Shown: positions 46,104 through 55,793 of the stretch, piece after piece | Layout of the letters: the number at the start of each line of letters is the position of its first letter | Position numbering within the stretch: the first letter of the stretch is position 1 | From: Bacteroides sp. | Lineage (GTDB): Bacteria > Bacteroidota > Bacteroidia > Bacteroidales > Bacteroidaceae | Reading direction: 5' to 3' | Assembly: GCA_021202275.1 (NCBI GenBank) | Contig: JAJQDI010000031.1 | Span: forward strand, 248,001 to 312,000 | DNA length: 64,000 bases | The notes under the pieces: model-generated | What the model was told of the DNA's origin: nothing | The model's database searches: none | Seen by the model: the letters and a program-made list of their open reading frames with translations, nothing else | Position numbers and translations under genes: made by a program

Positions 46104-46227
46104 ATTTACGATTGGACGATTTACAAAGTACGATTGAAATCAGAGATGATTATCTACAAAAGATATTGTTTTTAGATACTACACCAGGTAACTTCAATCG
46201 TAAATAGTAAATCGTCCAATCGTAAAT
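46104..46227. repeat. 21-bp perfect inverted repeat between converging genes
   Basis: 46104-46124 and 46207-46227 are exact reverse complements (core TTTACGATTGGACGATTTAC), with an 82-base interior that carries further GTACGATTGAAAT/CTTCAATCGTAAAT complementarity. It abuts the SulP stop at 46228. Probably a REP/MITE-like intergenic palindrome that also terminates transcription from both sides. Confidence 0.65.
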
Positions 46228-47920
46228 TTATATATTTTCTTCCCGGAGAATGAGATTTGCCCGTTCCAGCGCTGCATTGATATGCGGGCAGATATTTTCC
46301 TTTCCTACGACCTCACAGAACCCGCTGTTCTCCAATACCTGATATACATTCTCGTTTACTCCCGATAAGATTATGGTAGTTTTCTCTTTTTTAGATCGTT
46401 TACACAGATTGGTCAGATTGTGTATACCTGTCGAATCGATAAACGGTACTTTCCGCATCCGGATGATGCGTATCCGGGAACGGTTGCCCATCCGAATCAT
46501 CTGTTCCTCAAACTTATTGGCGATACCAAAAAAAATAAGGGCCATTGATCTCGTATACCTCCACCTGATCCGGAATGATCAGATGTTCGTCGTGACTCTG
46601 GATATCCGATTCTTTGTTCGGATCGATCTCGTTACGTATCACCGAGATCTCCGTAGTCTCCATGATGCGTTTCATAAACAGGATACAGGCAATAACGATA
46701 CCGATCTCGATGGCAATGGTCAGGTCGAAGATCACTGTCAGGAAGAAAGTAGTCAGCAACACCACTACATCTGGTTTCGGATTTTTCAGCAGGGTCCTGA
46801 ACGTACGCCATTCGCTCATGTTGTACGAAACGATCACCAATACCCCTGCCAGACAAGCCATAGGTATATACTGTGCCAGGGGCATCAATAGCAACAGGAT
46901 CAATAGCAGTACAAGGGCGTGAATGATCCCTGCCACCGGTGTACGACCTCCGTTGTTGATATTGGTCATGGTGCGCGCAATAGCCCCTGTAGCCGGTATA
47001 CCTCCAAACAAAGGAGTGACTACATTGGCTATTCCCTGAGCGATCAGTTCCGTATTGGAGTCGTGCCGGTCTCCCGTCACCCCATCCGCTACCGTAGCCG
47101 AAAGCAGCGATTCGATAGCTCCCAGCAAAGCGATCGTGATGGCTACCGGGAACAGCCGGTTGATGGCCTCCCAGTTGATAGAAGGCAGGGAAGCATCCGG
47201 TAACTGCGCCTGTATGGTGAACCGGTCTCCGATGGTATCGATCGAATCGACTCCCGCGAAAGTTTTCAGCAGATACACCCCACCCGTCACTAAGATAATA
47301 GCTACCAGCGATCCGGGTATCTTCTTCAGAAAACGGGGAGTACATACAATGATAACAATGCTGATCAGCGCTGTCAGGGTATTCCACCAGTTGATCGTAT
47401 GCAGATGTCCGGCATACAACACCCACTTCTCTATAAATTCTCCCGGTACCTTCTCCTCACCGAAGTGCAGTCCCAGCAGGTCCGGGATTTGCGTGGTGAA
47501 GATTGTCACCGCGATCCCGCTGGTAAATCCGACAATGATCGGATAAGGAATGAATTTGATCACCGCTCCCAGTTTACACATCCCCAGCACTATCAGCATT
47601 ACGCCTGCCATCAGGGTAGCGACGATCAGTCCCGGTTCGCCATACTCCTGTACGATCCCGTAGACGATGACAATAAATGCCCCTGTAGGTCCCCCGATCT
47701 GTACACGGCTTCCTCCCAGCAAGGAGATCAGGAATCCGGCAATGATAGCTGTGATGATACCTTTCTCAGGTGTCACTCCTGAAGCAATACCAAAAGCAAT
47801 GGCCAGAGGCAATGCTACAATACCAACGATGATACCTGCCATCAGGTCGGCCATAAACGTCTCCCGATTGTAGGTCTTGAGTGTAGAAAATAATTTTGGT
47901 CTGAACTCGATCTTTTTCAT
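46228..47920 (-). pseudogene. SulP-family anion transporter with STAS domain, frameshifted in a T8 run
   Basis: The N-terminal part (468 residues from 47920) has the SulP membrane domain: AIAFGIASGVTPEKGIITAI, GSRVQIGGPTGAFIVIVYGI, TPLFGGIPATGAIARTMTNI. It runs into YEINGPYFFWYRQ and stops. The next frame continues FGIANKFEEQMIRMG into the STAS domain (RKVPFIDSTGIHNLTNLC). The change is at eight coding-strand T (plus-strand A 46528-46535); seven T would give YEINGPYFFGIANKF, about 563 residues. As written the transporter lacks most of its cytoplasmic STAS domain, which is needed for folding or trafficking in characterised members. Sulfate, bicarbonate or another anion may be the substrate. 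Confidence 0.8.
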
Positions 47921-48100
47921 ATCCTGTGTACTACCCGTGAAGGTATGTTTTTAACAAGTGTTTGCTGTCAAAAAGAAAAGTGGTGCAAAAGTACATAATT
48001 TCCTTCAATCGTCGGTAGATAAAGACCTGTTTAAGTTTCATCTATCGCCGGATAGATTTTATTTATGAAAAACAAGTGTCTTTTTCGTAACTGTTTTTTT

Positions 48101-48108
48101 TATATTTG
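48101..48108 (+). promoter_or_regulatory. Promoter -7 element of rubrerythrin
   Basis: TATATTTG matches the consensus; TTTTTC at 48081 is a possible -33. Leader of about 110 bases. It lies inside the longer in-frame reading (start 48065), which supports the ATG at 48227. Confidence 0.5.
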
Positions 48109-48226
48109 TAAAGCAATTCAGACACGGAGTTCTTTTCTCTTTTTAATAAAAAGATGTGAAAGCGGGAAGACTTCGGTCAACCTTCGGACAAACAATTGTA
48201 TTCATTTTATCTTAAAAAGAAAAAGT

Positions 48227-48805
48227 ATGGCTAAGAGTATCAAAGGAACCCAGACAGAGAAAAACCTGATGCATTCATTTGCAGGTGAATCACAAGCACG
48301 TATGCGTTACACGTATTTTGCCAGTGTGGCCAAGAAAGAGGGATACGAACAGATCGCCGCTATCTTTACCGAAACTGCCGATCAGGAAAAAGAACATGCC
48401 AAACGGATGTTCAAATACTTAGAAGGAGGAATGACGGAGATCACGGCTACTTTCCCTTCCGGAGTGATCGGTACTACCCTGGAAAACCTGCGTGCGGCAG
48501 CTGCGGGTGAACACGAAGAGTGGACAGAAGATTATCCGAAATTCGCGGATATTGCCGAGCAGGAAGGTTTCCCTGGCATCGCGGCTATGTATCGCAACAT
48601 CTCTATTGCGGAAAAAGCGCACGAAGACCGGTACAATGCGCTGCTGAAAAATATCGAAGACGGTACGGTATTCAAAAAAGAAGAGACCCAAACCTGGCAG
48701 TGCCGCAACTGCGGATTTGTACACGAAGGAGAAGAAGCTCCGGGTGTATGTCCCGCCTGTCTGCATCCACAAGCTCATTTCGAAGTAAAAAAAGAGAATT
48801 ATTGA
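48227..48805 (+). CDS. rbr: Rubrerythrin
   Basis: 192 residues from ATG 48227 (MAKSIKGTQTEKNLMHSFAG). N-terminal four-helix diiron domain with ExxH-type ligands (AGESQARMRYTYFA, ETADQEKEHAKRMFKYLE, ISIAEKAHEDRYNALL) and C-terminal rubredoxin-like FeS4 site (CRNCGFVHEG and CPACLHPQ). Reduces hydrogen peroxide in anaerobes. Monocistronic with a strong terminator. Confidence 0.93.
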   Translation: MAKSIKGTQTEKNLMHSFAGESQARMRYTYFASVAKKEGYEQIAAIFTETADQEKEHAKRMFKYLEGGMTEITATFPSGVIGTTLENLRAAAAGEHEEWTEDYPKFADIAEQEGFPGIAAMYRNISIAEKAHEDRYNALLKNIEDGTVFKKEETQTWQCRNCGFVHEGEEAPGVCPACLHPQAHFEVKKENY

Positions 48806-48818
48806 CGGATGTTCCCTA

Positions 48819-48860
48819 TACAAAAGCAGCCTATCTCCTCGGGGATAGGCTGCTTTTGTA
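48819..48860 (+). terminator. Rubrerythrin terminator
   Basis: CAAAAGCAGCCTATC (48821-48835) pairs with GATAGGCTGCTTTTG (about 48844-48858), a 15-bp stem with a short loop and T-rich end. Confidence 0.8.
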
Positions 48861-49077
48861 TGCATGTATCAAATGTTTCCTGGTAGGCAGAATACATTTC
48901 GCACCGTTGTACAACATTTAACGCTCTTCATTTAACCAATCGTACCCGAAGGATTAACATTTCCGAAGGAATACTTTTAAAAAAACATATATTTTTGATG
49001 TGGATTTCTCAAACTAAATTTTAAAAAGGTTTGCTGGATTTCTATAAAACTGATAATTAACCATTAATCAATGTACC

Positions 49078-52000
49078 ATGAGAAAAACATTTTTCGAAAA
49101 GTGTATCCATGTGCATGTATGCAACATCGTATGGCTTTTTCTTCTCCTGCCTGTGGTAAGCCTCACGGCAAATCCCTCACAAAACAGAACGATTACAGGA
49201 GTGGTCACCTCGGCCACAGATGGTGAGCCCCTCATCGGTGTGAGTATTTTTGTGAAAGAAAGTGCCGCCGGAACTATCACCGGGATCGACGGAGACTATT
49301 CGTTGAATATAGAAGAGGGACAAACCCTGGTCTTCTCCTATATCGGATATGTGAATCAGGAAGTCAAATACACGGGACAACCTGTTATAAATATCTCTTT
49401 ACGTGAAGACACCGAAATGCTGGATGAAGTAGTTGTGATCGGTTACGGTGTGCAGAAAAAGAAGCTGAATACCGGTGCTACCGTGCAGGTAAAAGGGGAT
49501 GAATTGGCCCGCATGAACACGACTAACCCCTTACAGGCTATGCAGGGACAGAGTCCGGGTGTTACCATAAGTACCACTTCCGGACAACCCGGATCGGACA
49601 TGAAGGTAACGATTCGTGGACTGGGTACGGTCGGTAAATCGGGTCCCCTTTATATTATAGATGGTATTGAGGGAGATCTTTCCACGATCAATCCGGCGGA
49701 TATCGAATCCATCGACGTATTGAAAGATGCCGCTTCTGCTGCTATCTACGGAGCACAGGCAGCCAATGGGGTGATCCTGGTGACTACCCGTTCCGGAAAA
49801 GAAGGAAAAGCACAGGTGACCTTTGATGCCTATTACGGGATCCAGAATGCTGCCCGGAAAGCCAAAGTCTTGAACGCCCGGCAATACATGACTATTATGG
49901 ATGAGCAGGCATTTAATTCCGGCAACGGTCCGTATGACTGGCAGAATATCCGCTCGATCTGGAACTGGACCACCGACGCGGATGGTAATGAAGTGCGTGG
50001 CAGCCTGATCGATACCAATTGGATGGATGCTATGTTCAAGAGTAACGCCAAAACCGAAAGCTATACCTTGGGTGTTACGGGTGGATCCGCAACTTCTACC
50101 TATGCGTTGTCATTGGGCTATCTGCAACAGGAAGGTATTGTGGGCGGACGCGACAACTCCAACTACGAAAGATACAATTTCCGTGTGAATACCGAACATA
50201 AACTCTATAAAGATGTATTGAAGGTAGGACAACACGCTTCGTTTGTATTTACGCAGACGACCGGAATAGCCGTAGGCAATCAATACTCCAATACATTGCA
50301 CGGAGCATTTGCTACTTCTCCTCTGGCACCGATCTATAGTGATAATAATATATATGACTCTCCTTACAACGATACTTCCAATTCGGATTGGTACAATGCG
50401 GACGGTAACCCGTATGCTTCTATGGTGAATAGCCACAACAAGACAGGGGCACAACGCTTTATTGCTGATATCTATGGCGAACTGGAACCCGTGAAAAACC
50501 TGCGGTTGCGTACCGTATTTGGTATAAACTATCACAATTCGGATTATCGCAGTTTTGAGCCGCAATATCAGTTCTCTTTCTATTCACGCAGCGACAGATC
50601 GTATGTGGAGCAGAATATGAGTAAAAACTACAGCCTGACATGGACCAATACGGCCAGTTATGATTTCAGGATCAAAGAAGATCACTCTTTTAACGCGTTG
50701 ATCGGTATGGAGTCTGTACGTTACGATGGCACGTATATGAAGATCCGCAATTCGGACCTGAAAGTCATCTTCAACGATTGGCAATATGCTTATATCAATA
50801 ATACGGAAAATCAGGATGCGAACTATATAACCATAGAAGGAAAACCTGAAAATGCTTCCCGCCGGGTTTCCTATTTCGGACGTTTGGGATACAACTATCG
50901 CGAGACCTATATGGTGAACGCGACCTTACGTGCCGATGGTTCTTCGAAGTTTACGCGTGGCAATCGCTGGGGATACTTTCCTTCTGTATCTGCCGGCTGG
51001 GTGATCACTAATGAATCGTTTATGGATGGCGTTCATTCCTGGATGGACTTCCTGAAATTCCGTGTCAGCTGGGGTCAGGTAGGAAATCAGAACATCAGTG
51101 ATTTCCAATATGCTGCTCCGGTGAATATCAGCAACTCCTATTATAACTTCGGTACGGGTACAGGAGCCACTGCTGACGTATGGGGCGCTTATCCGAGCCG
51201 TCTGGCCAATGCGAATATTACCTGGGAGACTTCCGAACAGACCAATGTTGGTATAGACGCGCGTTTCGCGGACGGACGCCTGAACATGAATGCCGATTTT
51301 TATGTGAAAAAGACAAAAGACTGGCTGGTACAGGCACCTATTCTGGCTACTTCCGGAGCAGATGCTCCTTATATCAACGGAGGAGATGTGAAGAATACAG
51401 GATTCGAACTGGCACTGAACTGGAATGATCACATCGGTAAGGTCAACTACAACATCGGTATCAACGGTGCTTATAATAAAAATAAGGTAGGTAACATTCC
51501 TACTGAAGGAGGTATTATCCATGGACAGACGGGTATGTTGTATGACAACTCTCCCGAATTCTATCGCGCGCAAAACGGATATCCCATCGGTTATTTCTGG
51601 GGATATAAGACGGCGGGTATTTTCCAGAACCAGCAACAGATTGACGACTGGATCGCTGCCGGAAACGGTGTATTGCAAACAGATGTGAGACCCGGAGATG
51701 TGATTTTTGTGGATGTGGATAAAAACGGTACGATAGATGAAGAGGATAAGGTCAATCTGGGCAATGGGATGCCTAAATTTACCATGGGTATCAACCTGGG
51801 ATTTGATTACAAAGGATTTGACTTTTCATTGAATGCCAACGGAATGTTCAGACAGAAGATCGTTCAGTCTTACCGGAACCATGTGAATAAGTATGCCAAC
51901 TATTCTACGGCTATCCTGGATCGTTGGACGGGAGAAGGAACATCCAACAAGATACCTCGTGTGACTGAATCCAATATTAACTGGGAATTTTCCGATTTGT

Positions 52001-52257
52001 ATGTGCACGATGCCGACTTCCTGCGTATCAGTAACATTACTGTGGGATATGACTTTTCCAGATTTATCAAATGGAACTACATCAGCCAATTACGCATATA
52101 CGCTCAGGCACAGAATGCGTTTACATTTACCAAATACGACGGTGCTGATCCGGAGATCGGTTATGGTACGGAAGATAATGGTTGGGTCTCCGGAGTCGAT
52201 CTGGGATATTATCCCCGTCCGAGAACCTTCCTGTTCGGTGTAAATCTTAAATTCTAA
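49078..52257 (+). CDS. SusC/RagA family TonB-dependent glycan importer
   Basis: 1059 residues. Signal peptide ending VVSLTA, carboxypeptidase-regulatory-like domain (ITGVVTSATDGEPLIGVSIF), the TonB-box region and plug (VTIRGLGTVGKSGPLYIIDG; DVLKDAASAAIYGAQAANGV, the SusC signature), then the 22-strand barrel ending RTFLFGVNLKF. Imports oligosaccharides across the outer membrane with the SusD partner encoded next. Heads the PUL operon. Confidence 0.93.
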   Translation: MRKTFFEKCIHVHVCNIVWLFLLLPVVSLTANPSQNRTITGVVTSATDGEPLIGVSIFVKESAAGTITGIDGDYSLNIEEGQTLVFSYIGYVNQEVKYTGQPVINISLREDTEMLDEVVVIGYGVQKKKLNTGATVQVKGDELARMNTTNPLQAMQGQSPGVTISTTSGQPGSDMKVTIRGLGTVGKSGPLYIIDGIEGDLSTINPADIESIDVLKDAASAAIYGAQAANGVILVTTRSGKEGKAQVTFDAYYGIQNAARKAKVLNARQYMTIMDEQAFNSGNGPYDWQNIRSIWNWTTDADGNEVRGSLIDTNWMDAMFKSNAKTESYTLGVTGGSATSTYALSLGYLQQEGIVGGRDNSNYERYNFRVNTEHKLYKDVLKVGQHASFVFTQTTGIAVGNQYSNTLHGAFATSPLAPIYSDNNIYDSPYNDTSNSDWYNADGNPYASMVNSHNKTGAQRFIADIYGELEPVKNLRLRTVFGINYHNSDYRSFEPQYQFSFYSRSDRSYVEQNMSKNYSLTWTNTASYDFRIKEDHSFNALIGMESVRYDGTYMKIRNSDLKVIFNDWQYAYINNTENQDANYITIEGKPENASRRVSYFGRLGYNYRETYMVNATLRADGSSKFTRGNRWGYFPSVSAGWVITNESFMDGVHSWMDFLKFRVSWGQVGNQNISDFQYAAPVNISNSYYNFGTGTGATADVWGAYPSRLANANITWETSEQTNVGIDARFADGRLNMNADFYVKKTKDWLVQAPILATSGADAPYINGGDVKNTGFELALNWNDHIGKVNYNIGINGAYNKNKVGNIPTEGGIIHGQTGMLYDNSPEFYRAQNGYPIGYFWGYKTAGIFQNQQQIDDWIAAGNGVLQTDVRPGDVIFVDVDKNGTIDEEDKVNLGNGMPKFTMGINLGFDYKGFDFSLNANGMFRQKIVQSYRNHVNKYANYSTAILDRWTGEGTSNKIPRVTESNINWEFSDLYVHDADFLRISNITVGYDFSRFIKWNYISQLRIYAQAQNAFTFTKYDGADPEIGYGTEDNGWVSGVDLGYYPRPRTFLFGVNLKF

Positions 52258-52278
52258 TTACCTTAATATTATTACGAT

Positions 52279-53904
52279 ATGAACAAGTTCAAATTACATA
52301 TATGGGTTTGGGGAATGGCTGCTCTGATGATGACAGCCTGTGCCGAAAGTTTCCTGGATGTAAAGTCCATTACGGATCCTGTTACAGACAACTTCTATAA
52401 AGATGCGGTGGATGCAGAAAAAGCATTGATAGGGTGTTACGGTGGATGGCGTGAGACCACTTCAAAAGGTCCGTGGCCCGCTTTCTACATTGCTTCGGTG
52501 ATGATGGCCGACGAGTGTTTCGGAGGGGGTGGTTCCAGTGATGGAGACTGTCAGGTGGTAGACCGGTTCGATCTGAGTTACAATCCTTCGGGTATAGATA
52601 TGAATGAGTCTTTGTGGATTTATTCCTATCAGGCGATCTATCGTTGCAACAGCCTCCTGAGCCGGATGGATGAGATCGATTGGGAAGAAGATATGATCAC
52701 CCGCAACCGGATAGAAGGAGAAGCGCGCGCGATCCGCGCGTTGGTGTATTTCGATATGGTACGTTATTTCGGCCATATTCCTTTGGTTACAGAACCTACT
52801 ACGGACAATATCCCTCAGGCAGACCCTGCGGAAGTATATGCGCTGATAGCCGAAGATCTTTTGTTTGCCTCAAACAACATTCCGGAAGATGCTTATCTGA
52901 AGGCAAACGCAAGCAGCAATGACGGACGCATTACCTGTTGGGCGGCGAAAGCTCTTCTGGCACGTGTGCATCTCTATTATACAGGCTATTATGGAGCATC
53001 CGATCTGGCCGGGGTAGTAAATGCTTCTACCGTGTTGCAGGGTCTGGAAGATGTGATTGATAGCGGAGAATTCAGTCTGGTTCCGGAATTTAAGAACCTT
53101 TGGCCTGCGGCAAGTTCTACGCCTATTGAAGGAGAAGAAGAATTTGATTCTACCTATGCGGGAGATGGGAACGAAGAGACGGTACTGGCGCAGAAATTCA
53201 ATAACAGTACTACCGATTGGAATGGTAATTCCAACAATGGAAACCGGTGGATCACCATGTTAGGTATGCGTGGACAGGCTTGTCCTCCGTATGCCGCCGG
53301 CTGGGGGCAATGTACCGTGCATCCGAAAATATGGAATGCGTATGCTTCCAATGACGAACGTCGCGATGCTTCTATTATTAATATGGCAGCAGAAGGGATT
53401 GCTGATACCTATGATATCGGTGACCAGAGAGAATATACCGGATACATGATCAAAAAGTATGTTCCGATGGCTTACGCGGATGGTACCGATGTTTCCGGAG
53501 GAGATATGCAACTCTCTCAGAAACAGGATTATGTGGTGATGCGTTATGCCGACGTTTTGTTGATGGCGGCGGAATTGGGAAGTTCCAAAGCGTATGAATA
53601 TTACAACGAAGTACGTGCCCGGGCCGGCCTTTCTGCGCGTGAAGTAACGAAAGATAATATTCTGGAAGAACGTATGTTGGAATTCGCTTTCGAAGGACTC
53701 CGTTATTGGGATCTGCTTCGTCAGGGGATAGAATATGCTGCCAGTATGATAAATGAAGATGGAGTATCGGTTCTGGATCTGGGGGTAAGTAGTACAGTTG
53801 TGATTGATGGCAACAGAGTTAGGGAAACCAAAGGCCTGACTTTTATTCCTGCCAATCAGATCAGCCTTTCCGGAGGAGTGTTGGTACAAAACGAAGGTTG
53901 GTAA
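52279..53904 (+). CDS. SusD/RagB family glycan-binding lipoprotein
   Basis: 541 residues. Lipobox with Cys near residue 21 (ALMMTACAES). SusD features: FLDVKSITDPVTDNFYKDAV, RNRIEGEARAIRALVYFDMV, HLYYTGYYG, and the C-terminal ILEERMLEFAFEGLRYWDLL. Forms the lid over the SusC barrel. Starts 21 bases after susC. Confidence 0.93.
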   Translation: MNKFKLHIWVWGMAALMMTACAESFLDVKSITDPVTDNFYKDAVDAEKALIGCYGGWRETTSKGPWPAFYIASVMMADECFGGGGSSDGDCQVVDRFDLSYNPSGIDMNESLWIYSYQAIYRCNSLLSRMDEIDWEEDMITRNRIEGEARAIRALVYFDMVRYFGHIPLVTEPTTDNIPQADPAEVYALIAEDLLFASNNIPEDAYLKANASSNDGRITCWAAKALLARVHLYYTGYYGASDLAGVVNASTVLQGLEDVIDSGEFSLVPEFKNLWPAASSTPIEGEEEFDSTYAGDGNEETVLAQKFNNSTTDWNGNSNNGNRWITMLGMRGQACPPYAAGWGQCTVHPKIWNAYASNDERRDASIINMAAEGIADTYDIGDQREYTGYMIKKYVPMAYADGTDVSGGDMQLSQKQDYVVMRYADVLLMAAELGSSKAYEYYNEVRARAGLSAREVTKDNILEERMLEFAFEGLRYWDLLRQGIEYAASMINEDGVSVLDLGVSSTVVIDGNRVRETKGLTFIPANQISLSGGVLVQNEGW

Positions 53905-53927
53905 TAACAGTAGTAAAAGAAATAGTT

Positions 53928-55763
53928 ATGAAAAAAATATATACCATTTTATCATTAATGATTGTGGCGGTAACGATCTCTTTTTCATCGTGTACCCCTG
54001 ATAGTTATGATCTGGGGGCTGAAGGTGTCAGCCCGGGAGACCTGGTAGAAGGAATTGCTTTTACGGTAACTCATGATACGGAGAATCCCAATATTATCTA
54101 TCTAAAGAGCCTGATGGGTTCTAAATATACTCCTGTGTGGATACATCCGCAAGGATATTCGGAAGCAGAAGAAGTTACTTTAAAAATGCCTTTTGAGGGT
54201 ACTTATGATGTCGTGTTTGGTGTACAGACACGAGGTGAAATTGTATATGGAGATACGGTACAGTTCACTATCGCGGAGTTTTATCCGGATTTTGTGAGTG
54301 ATAATTTATGGACGTATCTGACGGGAGGTGTGGGCCATTCAAAGACATGGATCTTTGATAATGGAAAATATGGTTTGGCGAGTGGAGAACTTTCTTTCCA
54401 GGATCCGGCTGATGGTGCTCCGACAATGAGTAATTTCTCACCCAACTGGGAGCCGGGTGCAGGTACTCAGACAGGGGATGATACTATCTGGGACAGTTAC
54501 ATGACCTTTACTCTGGATGGAGGCGCGTTTGTGGAGGTACATAATGCGGGATGGAAAGATGAATCCGGAACCTTTATGTTGAATACCGATAATAATACAC
54601 TTTCCCTGGTGAATGCTTCTATACCGCATCCGGAATCATGGGATGGCAACTCTTCTAACTGGAGAAATAACCTGAATGTTGTGGCACTTACGGAAAATCA
54701 ATTGCGTATTGCTGTATTCAGAGACACATCCAGCGAAGGAGAGTGGTGGTATATCTGGAACTTTGTATCCAAAGAGTATGCGGATAATTATGAAGGGGAG
54801 GAAGTAGAGCCTTCGTATGATGGAAATGCCAATGATGACCTTACTACTTCGGTAAGTACAACCAAAACATGGATTGTAGATATGGACGGTCCTTATAACT
54901 GGGCAGACCTTACTGGTATTTTGATGAATACATGGTATGTCGGAGAGGATGGAGTACCTACTTTCGGATGGGGTAATCCTTATGAAGAAGAACCTTTGTC
55001 GAATGTATCTATCAAATTATCTAAAACGGGAGACAATACCGGGACTTATGAAATAGTAAATTATGAAGGAGAAGAGTTTTCCGGAAATTATTCGATAGAT
55101 GAGAAGAATTGGATAGACTTTGGACAGGATATTGATATTTTGGTAGTAGATTGGGTTTCTGTTTCCACATTAGATGGTAAATTGCGGATCGTAAATGTAG
55201 AGAGAACCATCTCCGGAAATGTCAGTGTATTGCATTTAGGTCGTTATAATCCGGGAAATGAAAATGAATATATTACGATTGGGCTGGTTCAGGGAGATGG
55301 TTCCGGAGGCGATGATGGTGGTATCGTCGGAACAGAAGTTCAAGTTTATAATGATAATTTGGATTACGGAGATACAGAAGGTGACGGTGGTTTCCGTATC
55401 GTTCTTTACAATGGCTATGGAGGTCCTACTCAAGAAAATCCGGCAGTAAACATTAACGATATTGTGTTTGATAATGTAATTCAAATCACCTTTACGTTAA
55501 GTGGTATTACTTTTATAAATGAAACGGAGGCACCTTATACAGCTGTAATTGGTATAGCAAACTCTGATTGGTCTAAGTCTTATTGGGGAGGTGGTTCAGG
55601 AGATGCTAAAATCAATGGCGATGGCACATACACCGTGTGGTGTCAAGTCAAAGATTTTGATGGTGGCTTGATCGTTTTAGTTGTTGAAATACCAGAAATG
55701 TCTGATAATATAGTGAACTTAGATGGAGTTACAGCTATTATTGATAAAATCATTGTAGATTAA
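53928..55763 (+). CDS. Surface glycan-binding lipoprotein (SusE/SGBP-like)
   Basis: 611 residues from ATG 53928; the earlier ATG at 53898 adds ten residues. Lipobox TISFSSCTPD. Position after SusD and the beta-rich, aromatic-rich repeats (WTYLTGGVGHSKTWIFDNGK, repeated later as TKTWIVDMDGPYNWADL) match surface glycan-binding proteins. No catalytic signature. The C-terminal 150 residues form a separate beta domain. Binds the polysaccharide at the cell surface; specificity unknown. Confidence 0.7.
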   Translation: MKKIYTILSLMIVAVTISFSSCTPDSYDLGAEGVSPGDLVEGIAFTVTHDTENPNIIYLKSLMGSKYTPVWIHPQGYSEAEEVTLKMPFEGTYDVVFGVQTRGEIVYGDTVQFTIAEFYPDFVSDNLWTYLTGGVGHSKTWIFDNGKYGLASGELSFQDPADGAPTMSNFSPNWEPGAGTQTGDDTIWDSYMTFTLDGGAFVEVHNAGWKDESGTFMLNTDNNTLSLVNASIPHPESWDGNSSNWRNNLNVVALTENQLRIAVFRDTSSEGEWWYIWNFVSKEYADNYEGEEVEPSYDGNANDDLTTSVSTTKTWIVDMDGPYNWADLTGILMNTWYVGEDGVPTFGWGNPYEEEPLSNVSIKLSKTGDNTGTYEIVNYEGEEFSGNYSIDEKNWIDFGQDIDILVVDWVSVSTLDGKLRIVNVERTISGNVSVLHLGRYNPGNENEYITIGLVQGDGSGGDDGGIVGTEVQVYNDNLDYGDTEGDGGFRIVLYNGYGGPTQENPAVNINDIVFDNVIQITFTLSGITFINETEAPYTAVIGIANSDWSKSYWGGGSGDAKINGDGTYTVWCQVKDFDGGLIVLVVEIPEMSDNIVNLDGVTAIIDKIIVD

Positions 55764-55793
55764 TAATCTATTCTTAGGATTAACAGGTTCTTT

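Noticed and set aside
48065..48226. 54-residue N-terminal extension of rubrerythrin
   Set aside because: It contains the promoter -7 element and does not resemble rubrerythrin; MAKSIKGTQTEKN is the family start.
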